This document shows, piece by piece, positions 11,858 to 22,721 of a DNA stretch of 64,000 nt. The notes beneath the pieces are model-generated. The model was not told where the DNA came from, did not search any database, and was given only the letters and a program-made list of their open reading frames with translations. The position numbers were made by a program, and so were the translations under genes. The DNA comes from Collybia mongolica (Eukaryota; Basidiomycota; Agaricomycetes; Agaricales; Clitocybaceae), in the NCBI GenBank assembly GCA_013420905.1, contig JAAXNY010000004.1, positions 558,001 through 622,000 on the forward strand, read 5' to 3'. Position 1 is the first letter of the stretch. The number at the start of each line of letters is the position of its first letter.

Positions 11858-13370
11858 TAGTATTGCGAGAAATGCTGCAGTATATGTTAGATTAGGCTCA
11901 TATCGCAGATAGGTTATTTATGTAGTGAATGCAGGTACTGTTCAAATTTGGAAGGCTAGTGTATGTTGCTACTAGAAATGAGAGTCAGGCCTCTAGGTTA
12001 AACGGACTCCTGCTAAGTAATATCGACACACATACCTTTGTGTCTATCACTGACAACGATCTCCATATCACAATTGGTGAGGATATGATGTTGAGAGAAA
12101 CTACCTCTATCGAATCAGCGGTCTACACTCTGATGAGGACGACGTTACCAGTCTTCTACATAACCACACGTTGAACAGATGATCTTTCCATACTTCTGGC
12201 CCATCTGAATCCAAGAGTCAGGGCCTTGGACAAAAACCCATCGAGACCTGTGAGCGTCTTCTTGCAACTGATTATCCGTTAGTACAACGATCATGCTTGC
12301 ATGTTCCTGCATACATATTGATACACGGCGTCTTCGGTCGCGGAATTCACACTCAAACGTGACATGTTCTGTCGATTTTTCACGCTTCCGAAGTGGAGAT
12401 TTGGTTCATCCCAGTACGTAAACTACATGCGAACAAAGGTACGGCGTGAGTGTGTAAGGTCGTGTTCCTTTCAAAGATAAGAAGAAGGTCCTACATACGT
12501 AATAATTGTACCTGACCGCGCGTGAGTGTCGTCATCCCAGCACATCTTCTAATTGGTGATTGTTGGGCTACTTTGTGTCCGGCCTCACGCATATGGGTCT
12601 GTGCTTTGGTCTTGCTGAATGCGACACGAGCGGGGTACTTTGTCGAAAGACTAATTTTACGACAATGGTAGTGACGTCGGATTACAGGTCTAAAGAAAGC
12701 GATTGGATTCCTGGAAAACCTGGGCTTTAGCAGACAACATAGGAAAGAATAAAATTTCCCGACCTGCGAGTGTACACCCTCCACGCCTATGAGAAAACCT
12801 CTCTGCAGATAAGAACAATCCGCGAGACTCTCGGACGAGAAGCTTTCTCATGATATAAGGTAAACCAATGAGAGCTGGGAGACTGCAATATACTTTATAT
12901 TTTTGGTCCTCGACACATCAGATCTCCTTGATATCATGTGGACATTTATACGTACATGCGTTCTCGACCTTTCTCGTATGATTCATTTCCTCGCTGTGGA
13001 CATGTTGCTGCGCCTACCGGCAGTATTAACAGTGGTACAATGTCGCGTTGTCGAATACCAGTAGCCTAACCTTGAACGGGACGTCAGAAGAGGTCGGAAG
13101 AAATGGTTGTCCGCTTGTCATGCCGATAATTCGCACTCCGCTAAAGAATTGAATTAGCGATCGACTTTATAGATAGCCTGGCATGCGTGTACGTCGCCTT
13201 CCTCGCCGGGAGAATGACAGTTCATGTTACAAGATTTCGATGGGATAATGTATCAACCATTCTCAGGCGTGCCTTCTGATCACGCAAAAAGCACGACCAC
13301 CATCAGGTAGGTATGCTCACTTATATATAAGAAAGTTTTTTTCAACTGCACCTTTCCAGTCACCCGTCAT
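11858..13370. other. Intergenic, no gene seen
   Basis: Downstream of the split multi-TM gene and upstream of the MFS transporter. Only short frames without domains or splice support occur. The MFS promoter lies at the right end. Confidence 0.5.
13322..13330 (+). promoter_or_regulatory. TATA-like box of the MFS gene
   Basis: TATATATAA lies about 45 bp before the ATG at 13371. It is the only clear TATA-like string close upstream, so I assign it as the probable core promoter; the transcription start is not known. Confidence 0.4.
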
Positions 13371-15392
13371 ATGGATGTGCAACTGACAACTGAAAAAGAG
13401 AAAGTCTCTCAAGAGGACTCATCTTCAAACGGGGGCCCAGATTCTGATATTTCAGAGCACGTTCATGGAAGGCCTATTTCCAAGGCGACATTGATGAAGA
13501 TGGATGTGCGTCTGTTGCCATTTATTTCAGTCATTTATCTATTGTATCTTCTCGTGAGTGCTTCCTTTCCCAGAATCAGAACAATGATCCTACTAGGCTC
13601 AACATCAGGATCGCTCAAATGTCGGAAATGCTCGAATCGCGGGACTACAGAAGGACACACATCTGACAAATGCACAAGTAAATCTTTAGGCTACTCCCCG
13701 TTGTTTTTGATCTAATGTCCTTCAAGTTTAGCATAGCCTTGACAATAACCTTAATGTAAGCTAGTCTGTGTTCGGGACGATATCGTATCCAATTCGTTTA
13801 TTGTTAAGTCCATACATCCTGATCGAAATTCCAACAAATCTTCTTTTGAAAGTATTTCAACGCCACTTTCAACCTCATTTTTCAATACTAATATTTTGTT
13901 TTCATTCCAGACTGTTGGAGCAGACCGTCTGATTCCATCTTTGTTAGTACTCTGGGGGATCGTCACAACCTTACAAGGTTTGTTTATGGTTCTGAACCCG
14001 GCATTCAAGTTTTGATTGTCGACTGGAAAATATTAGGCCTGGTTCGCAATTTCCACGACCTGTTAGCATGTCGTTTTTTCTTAGGTCTCTTTGAAGGTGA
14101 GATCGGGTTCGCGCGTGAAGTAATGTAGACCAATTTCCTAACACAGGTGGGATCTTCCCTGCGATTATCCTATACTTGTCATCATTCTACCCTCGGCAAC
14201 GACTCCAGCTTCGGTGCGGGTTCTCTTCAGAATCATGAAATGTGTAGGTGACTACCAACTAACGCCCCTACTGTCATAGCGTCGCAATATTCTTCTCTGC
14301 TGCGTCCTTATCGGGTGCATTTGGTGGACTCCTCGCTTTCGGTATCATAAACATGGACGGGATTGGTGGAAAAGCTGGTTGGGCGTGGATCTTTATTCTG
14401 GAGGGGTTGTTCTCCGTCGTCTTTGGCTTTGTCTCCTTATACTTCCTTCCACGGTCGGTTGAGCGCGCGTCTTTCCTCACGCCTAAGGAGAAGGAAGACA
14501 TCCTGGCACAGCTCACGCACGAGGGCACTGTGAATGATAAAGGCGACAACTTTAGTTGGGCACAAGTCGGCCAAGCATTTCTTCTTCCTCAAGTCTGGTT
14601 TGTCGCTACAATCTTTTTGTTTGCGGGAATTGTGCTTGGGTCACTTTCATAGTGAGCATCAACGTCTAATCAGTGCACTTGCCCGTCTTACTGATCATTT
14701 GCGAAGTTTTACTCCATCTATCCTGGTAGCCTTGGGTTACTCTGCCTCCAGAGCCCAACTTATGAGCGTACCCCCGTTCGCCGCTTCATTTGTCGGTCAG
14801 TTCTCGTCCCGCCAATTCAAATTTTATCTAACCCCTCGAAGTGACCGTGGGTGTATCTCTCCTCTCGGACAAATACGGCCTTCGCGCTCCATCAGCAATA
14901 TTTTCGTCCATTCTGTGCATCATCGGATTTTCCATGTACCTCGGTAAGTTCCCGACCTTTCTAGGTTGAGTTAGAGCCAGTCCTAACTATGTGTTAGGCT
15001 CTTTGGATCCTCGGGTTCAGTACGGCAGTCTTTTCTTCTCCCTCTCTGGAATCTATTGCTCAGGTCCTTCACTCGCCACATGGATTTCCAATAATGCTGC
15101 TCCCCAAACGCGTCGTGCGACAGCCATTGCTATCGGCTTCATCATGACAAACGTTGGTGCCATCATCGCTTTGTGGCTCTTCAGTACATGGTCGAAGCCG
15201 CCGCGCTACACCACCGGCACTATCGTGTTGCTTGTTTCGGCGTGCATGATGGCTGTCCTTTCCCTCGGCAACTTTTTATACTTGCGGGCCCAGAATCAAA
15301 AGAAAGCCCGCGTTCGACAACTCGGAGGTACCCAGGAGAACGAGGCCTCGGACATTGGAGATCGCAGTGCTTGGTTTATTTATACCCTGTGA
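13371..15392 (+). CDS. MFS transporter, allantoate/nicotinate permease-like
   Basis: A member of the anion:cation symporter (DAL5/TNA1-type) branch of the major facilitator superfamily, expected to be a 12-TM plasma-membrane importer of small organic anions. The start MDVQLTTEKEKV precedes a polar N-terminus and the first TM (LLPFISVIYLLYLL). Spliced exons then give DRSNVGNARIAGLQKDTHLT, VGADRLIPSLLVLWGIVTTL, LLACRFFLGLFEGGIFPAII, SAASLSGAFGGLLAFGIINM and GWAWIFILEGLFSVVFGF. The C-terminal half runs YFTPSILVALGYSASRAQL to WISNNAAPQTRRATAIAIGF and ends at TGA 15390-15392. Nearly all junctions are GT-AG and in phase. One exception is the segment about 13745-13915, where the expected FE(I/V)PSN-containing exon is hard to place; a small lesion there is possible. 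The substrate cannot be told from sequence. Confidence 0.8.
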
Positions 15393-16016
15393 TCTAAAAA
15401 GAAAAATGGGCGTGTATAGGTGTTTTAAACAGTAGCTTACATGCAATATTGCTGGGTCAACTGATGGTTTGTAATTGGGATTTTTTTCTGGTCTAGCAAG
15501 GCATATTGTTGTTCCGCTCCGGTGTGTGCGGAGAACATGACTACCCAAAAGCGACTTCTGGGCACGATAACGTGATAGTTACGATACACGTTCATGATGC
15601 AAGAATATAGTCTTGATAAATTCTTGATCATAGGCCGCGGAGCTAACAACTCTTATATGTCATCGGGACCCGCCCGCCCGATTTGTTCTTTAACTGATGG
15701 AGGAGAGAAACTCGTACTTTGTGATAGAAGAAATTTTTCGTGATTGAACGACGAAATGAGCCCCTCCATACCCTGGGTTTGCTACGCCATGACGCTTATA
15801 TTAATGAATTATCTTATGTCTGTGGATAAGGGTTGTGTGATTATAGAATCGGATATTAAATATGGAGAGGGGCAATTGTCGGTTATTTTTTGCTTTGTTT
15901 ATAGTTATTTGTCCGGCCTGGAAAAGCGCAATTTGATGACCCACATCGTTGGTGGCTCAGAAACTGAAGATAATGGATTGGTCTAATAGTAAAAGTTGTT
16001 CAAAATATCTGCCCGG

Positions 16017-16144
16017 AGAGGGCCTTTGTGGCGGATTTTCTGATTCCCTCATATTTTTCAAGATTCATCAAAATTACATATGTTTTTTTGGGCCTGTGAA
16101 GGAGATAACAAGAAAAATCGAAAAATCCGCCACAAAGGCCCTCT
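16017..16144. repeat. Short inverted-repeat element (MITE-like)
   Basis: The outer 23 bp of this 128-bp unit are perfect inverted repeats: AGAGGGCCTTTGTGGCGGAT plus three more bases at 16017-16039, with their complement at 16122-16144. The interior is AT-rich and non-coding. Size and architecture fit a miniature inverted-repeat transposable element. TGCCC occurs close to both ends but not flush, so I cannot define a clean target duplication. Confidence 0.6.
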
Positions 16145-16443
16145 TGCCCCTGAAAATTCATGTAAAGTTGATCAAGGAAGTTAAGCCATATTGTGGCCAA
16201 GGAAGATGTCAGTAATGGTGAGTCCATACTCAATCCCTCCAATTCAATCCCATCATAGGAAGCCATAGCCACTTCCCCTTCATATAAGATGACAGCCAGC
16301 TTCCACTCCTCCATAGTTCTATGGGCACCTTTGACACCATCTGCGGTCAATTGCCTGTTCAGATTATATTCTACTCTAACCCTAACACTGAGCCTTTTCT
16401 TTAAGTGCTGATTTAATGTATGTGACTTGAGGTAGAGGGCCAT
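16145..16443 (-). pseudogene. Fragment of unknown repeat-borne protein
   Basis: A minus-strand open frame of about 95 codons runs into the inverted-repeat element. It contains RQLTADGVKGAHRTMEEWKL and ASYDGIELEGLSMDSP, which look coding rather than random. No start context, upstream exon or domain can be assigned. The frame stays open through the inverted-repeat unit, which probably inserted into or beside the original reading frame. Confidence 0.3.
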
Positions 16444-18555
16444 TACTGGCAGATATGAGTCCTTATGTTTTTTTTTTTGATTAACTTTTCTTTATATTTC
16501 TAGAACCAGGTTGTTGCAATAGAACTAGCTATCCAGAATCTCTTCAACTTTATATTACTTTTTTTTGTTGATAAGTTTGGTTCTGGAACACTTGTCAGGC
16601 ATTGTCCTAGAATTAGATTGTAGGGTACAGGGAGTAGCTTGACATCATGGAAGGCCTGATGGATACACAACATGAAGATGTAATATGACCACACATTTGA
16701 GCTTGCCAAATACTTGTTGCACTTCTGTAAGGGGTCATGTTGCCAAGAGGCTCAGACAGGGAGCAGTATACACAGTATGAATAACCATGCAGGGAAGGGA
16801 TGAGAATAGAGCACTAGAGGCTTGACTATGAGTAGAGAACACAGCCCAAGTCTATTGCAAAGGTGCCCTTCCATGAAGAGGAAGGGACACCTTATATACA
16901 GTACATTGTACCTATGTCTCAAATAACAACAGAATCTGATATCAGTAACTCTACTGATGTAACAATACATCTGTGATATGTTAGTCCAGAGTAAACTACT
17001 ATCTGTCGAGGGGTTAAAGCAGTGTGTGTCAGAATAATAGATATAACAGTGAGGCTATGCAAGCTGTGCAATAGTGATTCTGATGGCTAGATGTGGACAA
17101 ACAAGTGATCCCCTTACAACTTCACCCATATCCATGGTTATGCCAATAGAAGTTGGTGTTTATAGATCCTATACAAATATCCACCAATAAAAGGTAACAA
17201 TATATATCTAGGCATTTTCCTTAAAAACAAGTCAGCTGGTAAAGTGGGGACTCAGACTCTCAGAGATGGACTATGTGAAAAAATTAACAAACTTGGAAAT
17301 GTAGATCCATATTTGTATATTCCAAATATACAACCAACTCAGTAGCTTCTCTGGGGACTTTATGCTGAGCTATATGGGCCACACAGACCACACAGACAAA
17401 TGCAGGTGTCTACAGTCTGAGCTCAGACCCTGTTTGGCAGGGAGCCCTGCTTAATTGGCAGTCTGCATCTGAGTCAAGTCAAAGCTAAGTCCATAGATTG
17501 ACGCTGTTACTTGGATGCTCAGACCCAGTTTGGAACAACTCCTCATGAAGTCCATGCAGACTGTCCAGATTGCTTACTTAATCATAGTTACCATTGCTTA
17601 TTTGATGCACAAAAATGCAATATTTTGGAGAGTCAAATACAAGGCCTCAAGGTTACATGTCATGTGCATAAAGCATGCAGATTAACCATTTGGTAAGTCC
17701 AAGGTGCTTGTTTTTATAATGACCCCTGCTGCCTACTCTTGGCCATTACTGGCAATGGCTGAATATTGTTGATAGGTACTACATCACCTGTCAGCCTTGT
17801 TGTCAACCTCCACCAATACATTCCCAGCTGCCCCACCCATCACCTCCCTGCCATATGATTGTGCACAATACTGCCAAGTACAATGCCAGGTCCCACTGCC
17901 ATGGATACCACCACCCTCTCTCATACCCACCCCTCTCAGTGAAAATAACAACTGCAAAATCACAACAATAAGAGCTGCAGCAAGAACTACAGAGGCACCT
18001 GCCACATTACCAGTGACTGCCTGCCCACATCTGCTAGTGAACAGCTAGCATGGTGGACATGGATGGTGCAGTGGTGTATTCCATATGGTAGAACCATCAC
18101 CTGGTGGCTGGGTGTGCACCCCTGGATGTGCTGTCTAGACCAAGTAGTGCCAATCACCCCTGTGCCCAAACCAGATGTGTGTAAGGTGAGTGCATATGTG
18201 CCTCACATCTAGTTGCTCAGATATACCTTGTTCTATTGTATATGCATCTATATGCTGCTGTATACCTTGAGACTACCTTGGTGTGATTCTATCTACCTTG
18301 TGATATGTTCTTATTCCTTTTACAAATATTAGTTTACTTCTTACTAATACTTTACCCCTGTACTATTTGCACAGCTCTAGTAGGCTGATATAGACTTCTG
18401 GTACACCCACAGTATTTATCCAATGTACCTATTTATAGATTGGACTACCCAATTGTGAAACTTAAACTAATTGTTTAAATTTTAAGTCAATTAATAAACA
18501 AAGAATATACCAAATAGTTAAATTACTAAGGAAGTAATATTGATCCAAATGCCTA

Positions 18556-20163
18556 CAGTGGCTCAAAAAACTGCCCCAATGTTTGTACATTTTTGAAAGA
18601 TCAATATGGTATGAAGTGCTGACATAAGCAGGGGACCTGGGGTAATTATGTAAGATACTATGACATCGTGGCTTTCCAATGGACCCTGGATCATGTGATT
18701 TGGATCAAAACCCATTAAGCTATAGGCCAAACAAAATGATTACTCATTGGGGCAGTTTTTTGACCCTCTATTAATTTTCTATCTAATACTTTGTATGACC
18801 ACCTTTTGCCTTTATAACTGCTTGTATCCGCCTGGGCATACTTTCTATCAGGTTTTGGCATACCTCTGGTGGAATTTCACCCCACTCTTCAGCCAATCTA
18901 TCCCACAACTCATGTACTCCTTTGGGTGGTGTCAGATATTCTTTAAGACGGCGCTTGAGATGTTCCCAAAGGTGTTCTATTGGATTCATGTCAGGGGATT
19001 GGGCAGGCCAGCCAAGGACTTGAATGTTGTTGTCTTCAAACCACTGTGTGGCCAGTCCAGATGTGTGTTTGGGGTCGTTATCTTGCTGAAAGTAGCGCTC
19101 GCCATCCACCATTTCCAACTTCTCAAAACTTTCCTGAACTCCACTCTCCAAAATTTCACAGTATTGAACCTTGTCCATGTTTCCCTGCACCTCTATGAGC
19201 TTTCCCACTCCATTCCACCCCATACAACCCCATACCATGAGGTTTCCTCCTCCTCCATGTTTGACAGTAGGTGATGTTGTTCTATCAGATGGTGGTTCTC
19301 CCCTTTGTTTCCAGACATAAACCTTTCCATCTGACCCAATCCTATTGATTTTGGTCTCATCTGTCCATAGAACCCTTTTCCAGTCCTCCACAGTCCAGCT
19401 TTCATGATATTTTGCAAACTGGAGACACCGGATGCGATGGGCTCGTTTGAGAAGAGGAGCTTTCCTCTTTGTAGCAGCATAAAATTGATTTTCCTTGAGT
19501 GCATTTCTGACTGTCTGGGGTGTGACAGGATTGGGGATGATGCCATTGATGAATTGGGTAGCCTGAACTGCATTATCAAGCTTCCCTGACTTGATTTGAT
19601 GAATAATTGACTGTTTGTCACGAACAGACAGCTTGGAGGGGCGGCCACCAAGGTTGTTTTCTTTGTTTCCATCCACATCTTTGCTGATCCTACTGATGGT
19701 ACCCTTCCCTAGACCAGTTTTCTCCTTGATTTGACGCTGAGAATAGCCCTCATTGAGGAGAGAAACAACAGTATTGTGCTGAGCAGTAGAAATGGCTTTC
19801 ATGATGGTGGTAAGAGGTCAAGAAGATGATTGAACCAATTCCAACATGTCAAATTGATACAAATAAAGTCACATGACATTGTTTATTCTTCCCACAGTCC
19901 ATAATGTTCTTGCATTGGATCATAAATGCCAGAATAATGGAAAATAAGATAAGGGTCAAAAAACTGCCCCAATAAGTAACCATTTTGTTTGGCTTATAGC
20001 TTAATGGATATTGATCCAAATCACATGATCCAGGGTCCATTGGAAAGCCACGATGTCATAGTATCTTACATAATTACCCCAGGTCCCCTGCTTATGTCAG
20101 CACTTCATACCATATTGATCTTTCAAAAATGTACAAACATTGGGGCAGTTTTTTGAGCCACTG
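18556..20163 (-). mobile_element. Tc1/mariner transposon with long IR/DR ends
   Basis: A complete 1608-bp element flanked by TA at 18554-18555 and 20164-20165. Terminal inverted repeats are about 218 bp each. The outer ~158 bp are identical by eye; a few mismatches occur further in. Each repeat carries the motif CTCAAAAAACTGCCCCAAT at its outer end and a related copy (GGGTCAAAAAACTGCCCCAA) at its inner end, in the direct-repeat arrangement known from IR/DR-type Tc1 elements. The single transposase gene is intact. Near-identical arms and an open frame argue for recent mobility. Confidence 0.95.
18783..19802 (-). CDS. Tc1-family transposase (DD34E)
   Basis: A single-exon gene of 339 codons, the usual length for Tc1 transposases. 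The N-terminal paired-like helix-turn-helix includes NEGYSQRQIKEKTGLGKGTI, followed by a basic GGRPSKLS segment and a second HTH. The catalytic triad is complete: D in VLWTDETKINRI, D in YFQQDNDPKHTS, and E in SPDMNPIEHLW, with 34 residues between the second D and E. The enzyme would bind the internal and outer repeat motifs of its own element, cut it out, and insert at TA. No nonsense codon or frameshift is present. It ends with KAKGGHTKY at 18786. Confidence 0.95.
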   Translation of the reverse strand: MKAISTAQHNTVVSLLNEGYSQRQIKEKTGLGKGTISRISKDVDGNKENNLGGRPSKLSVRDKQSIIHQIKSGKLDNAVQATQFINGIIPNPVTPQTVRNALKENQFYAATKRKAPLLKRAHRIRCLQFAKYHESWTVEDWKRVLWTDETKINRIGSDGKVYVWKQRGEPPSDRTTSPTVKHGGGGNLMVWGCMGWNGVGKLIEVQGNMDKVQYCEILESGVQESFEKLEMVDGERYFQQDNDPKHTSGLATQWFEDNNIQVLGWPAQSPDMNPIEHLWEHLKRRLKEYLTPPKGVHELWDRLAEEWGEIPPEVCQNLIESMPRRIQAVIKAKGGHTKY

Positions 20164-20165
20164 TA

Positions 20166-20970
20166 TTTGGGTGGAGTGGGCCAACACACTGTGTGGCTCC
20201 ATTCCACATTCAGGAAGTTGTAAATGAGTAGAAACAATGTAGATGATAGTTTATAGAGGTCATGTGACCATGGGAAAATGTTACCAAGTAAACAAGCAAT
20301 ACCTGTGCACAAAACCCAATGCCATAGCTTGCCTGGTTATGGAGAAAACACAAAAACCATCAGAACTAACTTTTCTCAGGATCATGGACACTAATAAGCT
20401 TTCAGATTGTTGTCATGTATTTGGTATACTTATATGGTGGAATAGATCATGTGACATGTGCCAATAAATAGAGAAATCAATCTAATTTGTATTTCAGGTA
20501 AATATAGTAGTAGTTGTTGATTATTCCAATGTTTAGTGTAATTTCCCACAAGGGTCATGTTTGGTAAGGGTCATTGTTGTTATAAGGTGTTTGTTCACCC
20601 CTGACATAACACACAGACCTTCAAAACTAGCTGAATCTGGACATTTCTAAAATTTCGCTCAAAATGGACTGTGGGAAAAATATGCTCAACAAGGAAATTG
20701 TAGAGCCATGTTTGTACATTCCAAACATATAAAAACAAAGTTAATAGCTTTACTAGTTATGGAGAAAAACACAAAATAAATTTTGAAACACAACACTCTG
20801 AAATATTAGATATGCATTATTTTGATGGCATCATCAAAGGCATTATGTAAGCATCCCAAATACATGCAAATTATGTCACAACACTTTGTATTTGTGGAGA
20901 AATGGTGTAAAAAGCTATAAGAGAAGAAAAATCCCATTATGGAAATATTTTCCTGTGGTGTTGAAATATG
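20166..20970. other. AT-rich repeat-derived sequence
   Basis: No gene. It contains a second, diverged copy (about 20665-20735) of the block also present at 17265-17340, and a GGTTATGGAGAAAACACAAAA motif at 20335 that recurs near 20755. It is decayed dispersed repeat sequence. Confidence 0.5.
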
Positions 20971-20974
20971 AATC

Positions 20975-21098
20975 AATGAATGAATCAATCAATCAACTTT
21001 TTGCCCGAAAACTGGGTTGATAAAGAACTCGTAATCAATCAATCAATCAATCAATCAAATTTTTGCCCGAAACCTGGGTTGATAAAGAACTCGTAATA
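20975..21098. repeat. Two tandem LINE-tail-like units with (ATCA)n
   Basis: Two copies of a ~38-bp unit (GCCCGAAAACTGGGTTGATA and following AAGAACTCGTAAT) lie at about 20999-21038 and 21060-21098. Each is joined to an (AATC)n microsatellite. A related CTCGTAATCAATCA string occurs again near 22715. Short simple-repeat tails of this kind are typical of the 3' ends of fungal non-LTR retrotransposons, so I infer two severely 5'-truncated insertions in tandem. Confidence 0.45.
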
Positions 21099-21319
21099 AT
21101 AGAAACAAGTTCCCATAGTATTGAAATGTATACCAACCATTCAACATTTAACATTTTATTTCTAGCCTTGCATCCTGGGTTAATCAAAAACTTATCAGAT
21201 ATGCTAAAAATAGAAATATCATCATCAAAGACAAAGTTCAAACAAATGTACATATGTCTGTTAAGTGTTTTTTGTTGTATTATCACATACTATATTTAAC
21301 CATACTTATATAGCTAGCC

Positions 21320-22290
21320 ATTGTCAAGATATTGAGCATCATAGATTCCAGGAGCATCCACATTGACTTGTTTGGCTATGCTTATGGCCAAGTAATATAT
21401 AAATGTGATATTAAAATAGATATAATAAGAGATTATAATCAAATCTGGAAAGGCAAACAAATATAAATATACATTTCCTGGTGTACCCCCTCCATAGGTC
21501 TAGGGGTAGTAGCAATTTCAATTGTTTCTGTTAGCCTTGTATTTGCTGAGATATGCATCATCTATATTGTGGGAATTTCATTAATATTGTTTGTTTGGCC
21601 AGATGTTGGCAAAGTAATATACAGATGATATTCATTTGTAATATGTAGTAAAAAGGTTGTTGTTGATAATGAGATTTGGAAGGGTACAAACAACTACAAA
21701 CACATATAAATAAACACATCATGTATTCCTTTACAATGTCTAGTAGTAGCATGTCCATCAGCTTTGTATTTGCTGAGATAAGTATCATCTATATTGTGGG
21801 AATTTCTTTGATATTATTGTTTGTTTGGCCAGATGTGATGAAGTGATATACAGACAGTATTCATTTGTAATATGTAGCAAGAAAATTGTTGTTGATGAGG
21901 TTTATAAAAATAAAAACAAATACAAACTCTTACAAACATATACATGAGGTACTACTTCACCATATCTAACACTAGCAATTTAAATTATATCCATAGGCCT
22001 TGTTGTTGAGATATGCAATGATTTATATTGTGGGAACTTTGATGGTATTGTTTGTTTGGCTAGCTGTGGCAAAGTCATATACAAACTTGATATTCATTTG
22101 TAACATGCTTGTAGTGAGAGAGCTGCTTTTGATCATGATGTTTGAAGGTGAACAAACAAATACAAATGCATACAAATATACCAATTGGGTAGCCCTTCAC
22201 CATATCTAGTGATAGCAATTTAAATTGTATCCATAGGTCTTGTCATTGTTGAGATATTCAATGTTTTGTAGTGTGGGAAAAGTTTGGCCC
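21320..22290. repeat. Satellite, ~4-5 units of ~220-243 bp
   Basis: A block resembling TGAGATATGCATCATCTATA then TTGTGGGAATTT recurs at about 21325 (diverged), 21547, 21774, 22007 and 22250, with spacings of 222, 227, 233 and 243 bp. Within each unit a TTGTTTGGCCAGATGT-like segment, a TTCATTTGTAATATG-like segment and an ACAAACA-rich segment follow in the same order. Units have diverged, so the array is old. It has no coding capacity. Confidence 0.75.
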
Positions 22291-22310
22291 AAAGCGGAAG
22301 AAGCCTCTTG

Positions 22311-22380
22311 TAATCGTGCTTACGTTTGTCAACTACGCTGTTAGCTCTAACAGCGTAGTTGACAAACGTAAGCATGATTA
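22311..22380. repeat. 70-bp near-perfect palindrome
   Basis: Two 34-bp arms (22311-22344 and 22347-22380) are complementary with a single G/A mismatch and only 2 bp between them. The left arm reads TAATCGTGCTTACGTTTGTC and on to GTTAG; the right arm is its complement. It would extrude as a cruciform. It lies at the right edge of the satellite array and is much more regular than anything around it. Confidence 0.9.
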
Positions 22381-22721
22381 TGCAGTGGACAGTTATTAAT
22401 TAATTCTTGAGATATCCCAACATAAGACCAATTAACTCGAAATTATGGTATTGAATGCAGCTTATGTTAGCAGTTGCCTTTTTTGCTCGAAATCCGCGCG
22501 TCGGCTAATATTGATTCCCACAGTTAGAAAAATATTTCCACGACTACAAAGTGTTACTGATGTACTTCAAAATGTTTACTGATCATGTTCTAATGAATTC
22601 TCGGAACACTTCAAAATTACTAACCGTGGGAAAAACAACACTGGATCTTGTTGGGTACGCTGAATTTTCCCCACAAACCCAGGATGATGAACGAGTTACT
22701 TATGTAAACATAAGGACTCGT

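Larger units (their letters stand above)
15740..18553. other. AT-rich, repeat-derived region
   Basis: Base composition drops sharply to AT-rich after about 15740, and no host-type gene is visible up to the Tc1 element. A block near 17265-17340 (beginning ATGGACTATGTGAAAAA) recurs in diverged form near 20665-20735 (beginning ATGGACTGTGGGAAAAA), showing that these sequences are dispersed repeats. This is the left part of a roughly 20-kb transposon island that ends near 35.9 kb. Confidence 0.6.

Noticed and set aside
20975..22290. CRISPR-like array
   Set aside because: Repeats are 38 bp with microsatellite spacers or ~230 bp satellite units in a eukaryotic context; there are no regular spacers and no cas genes.
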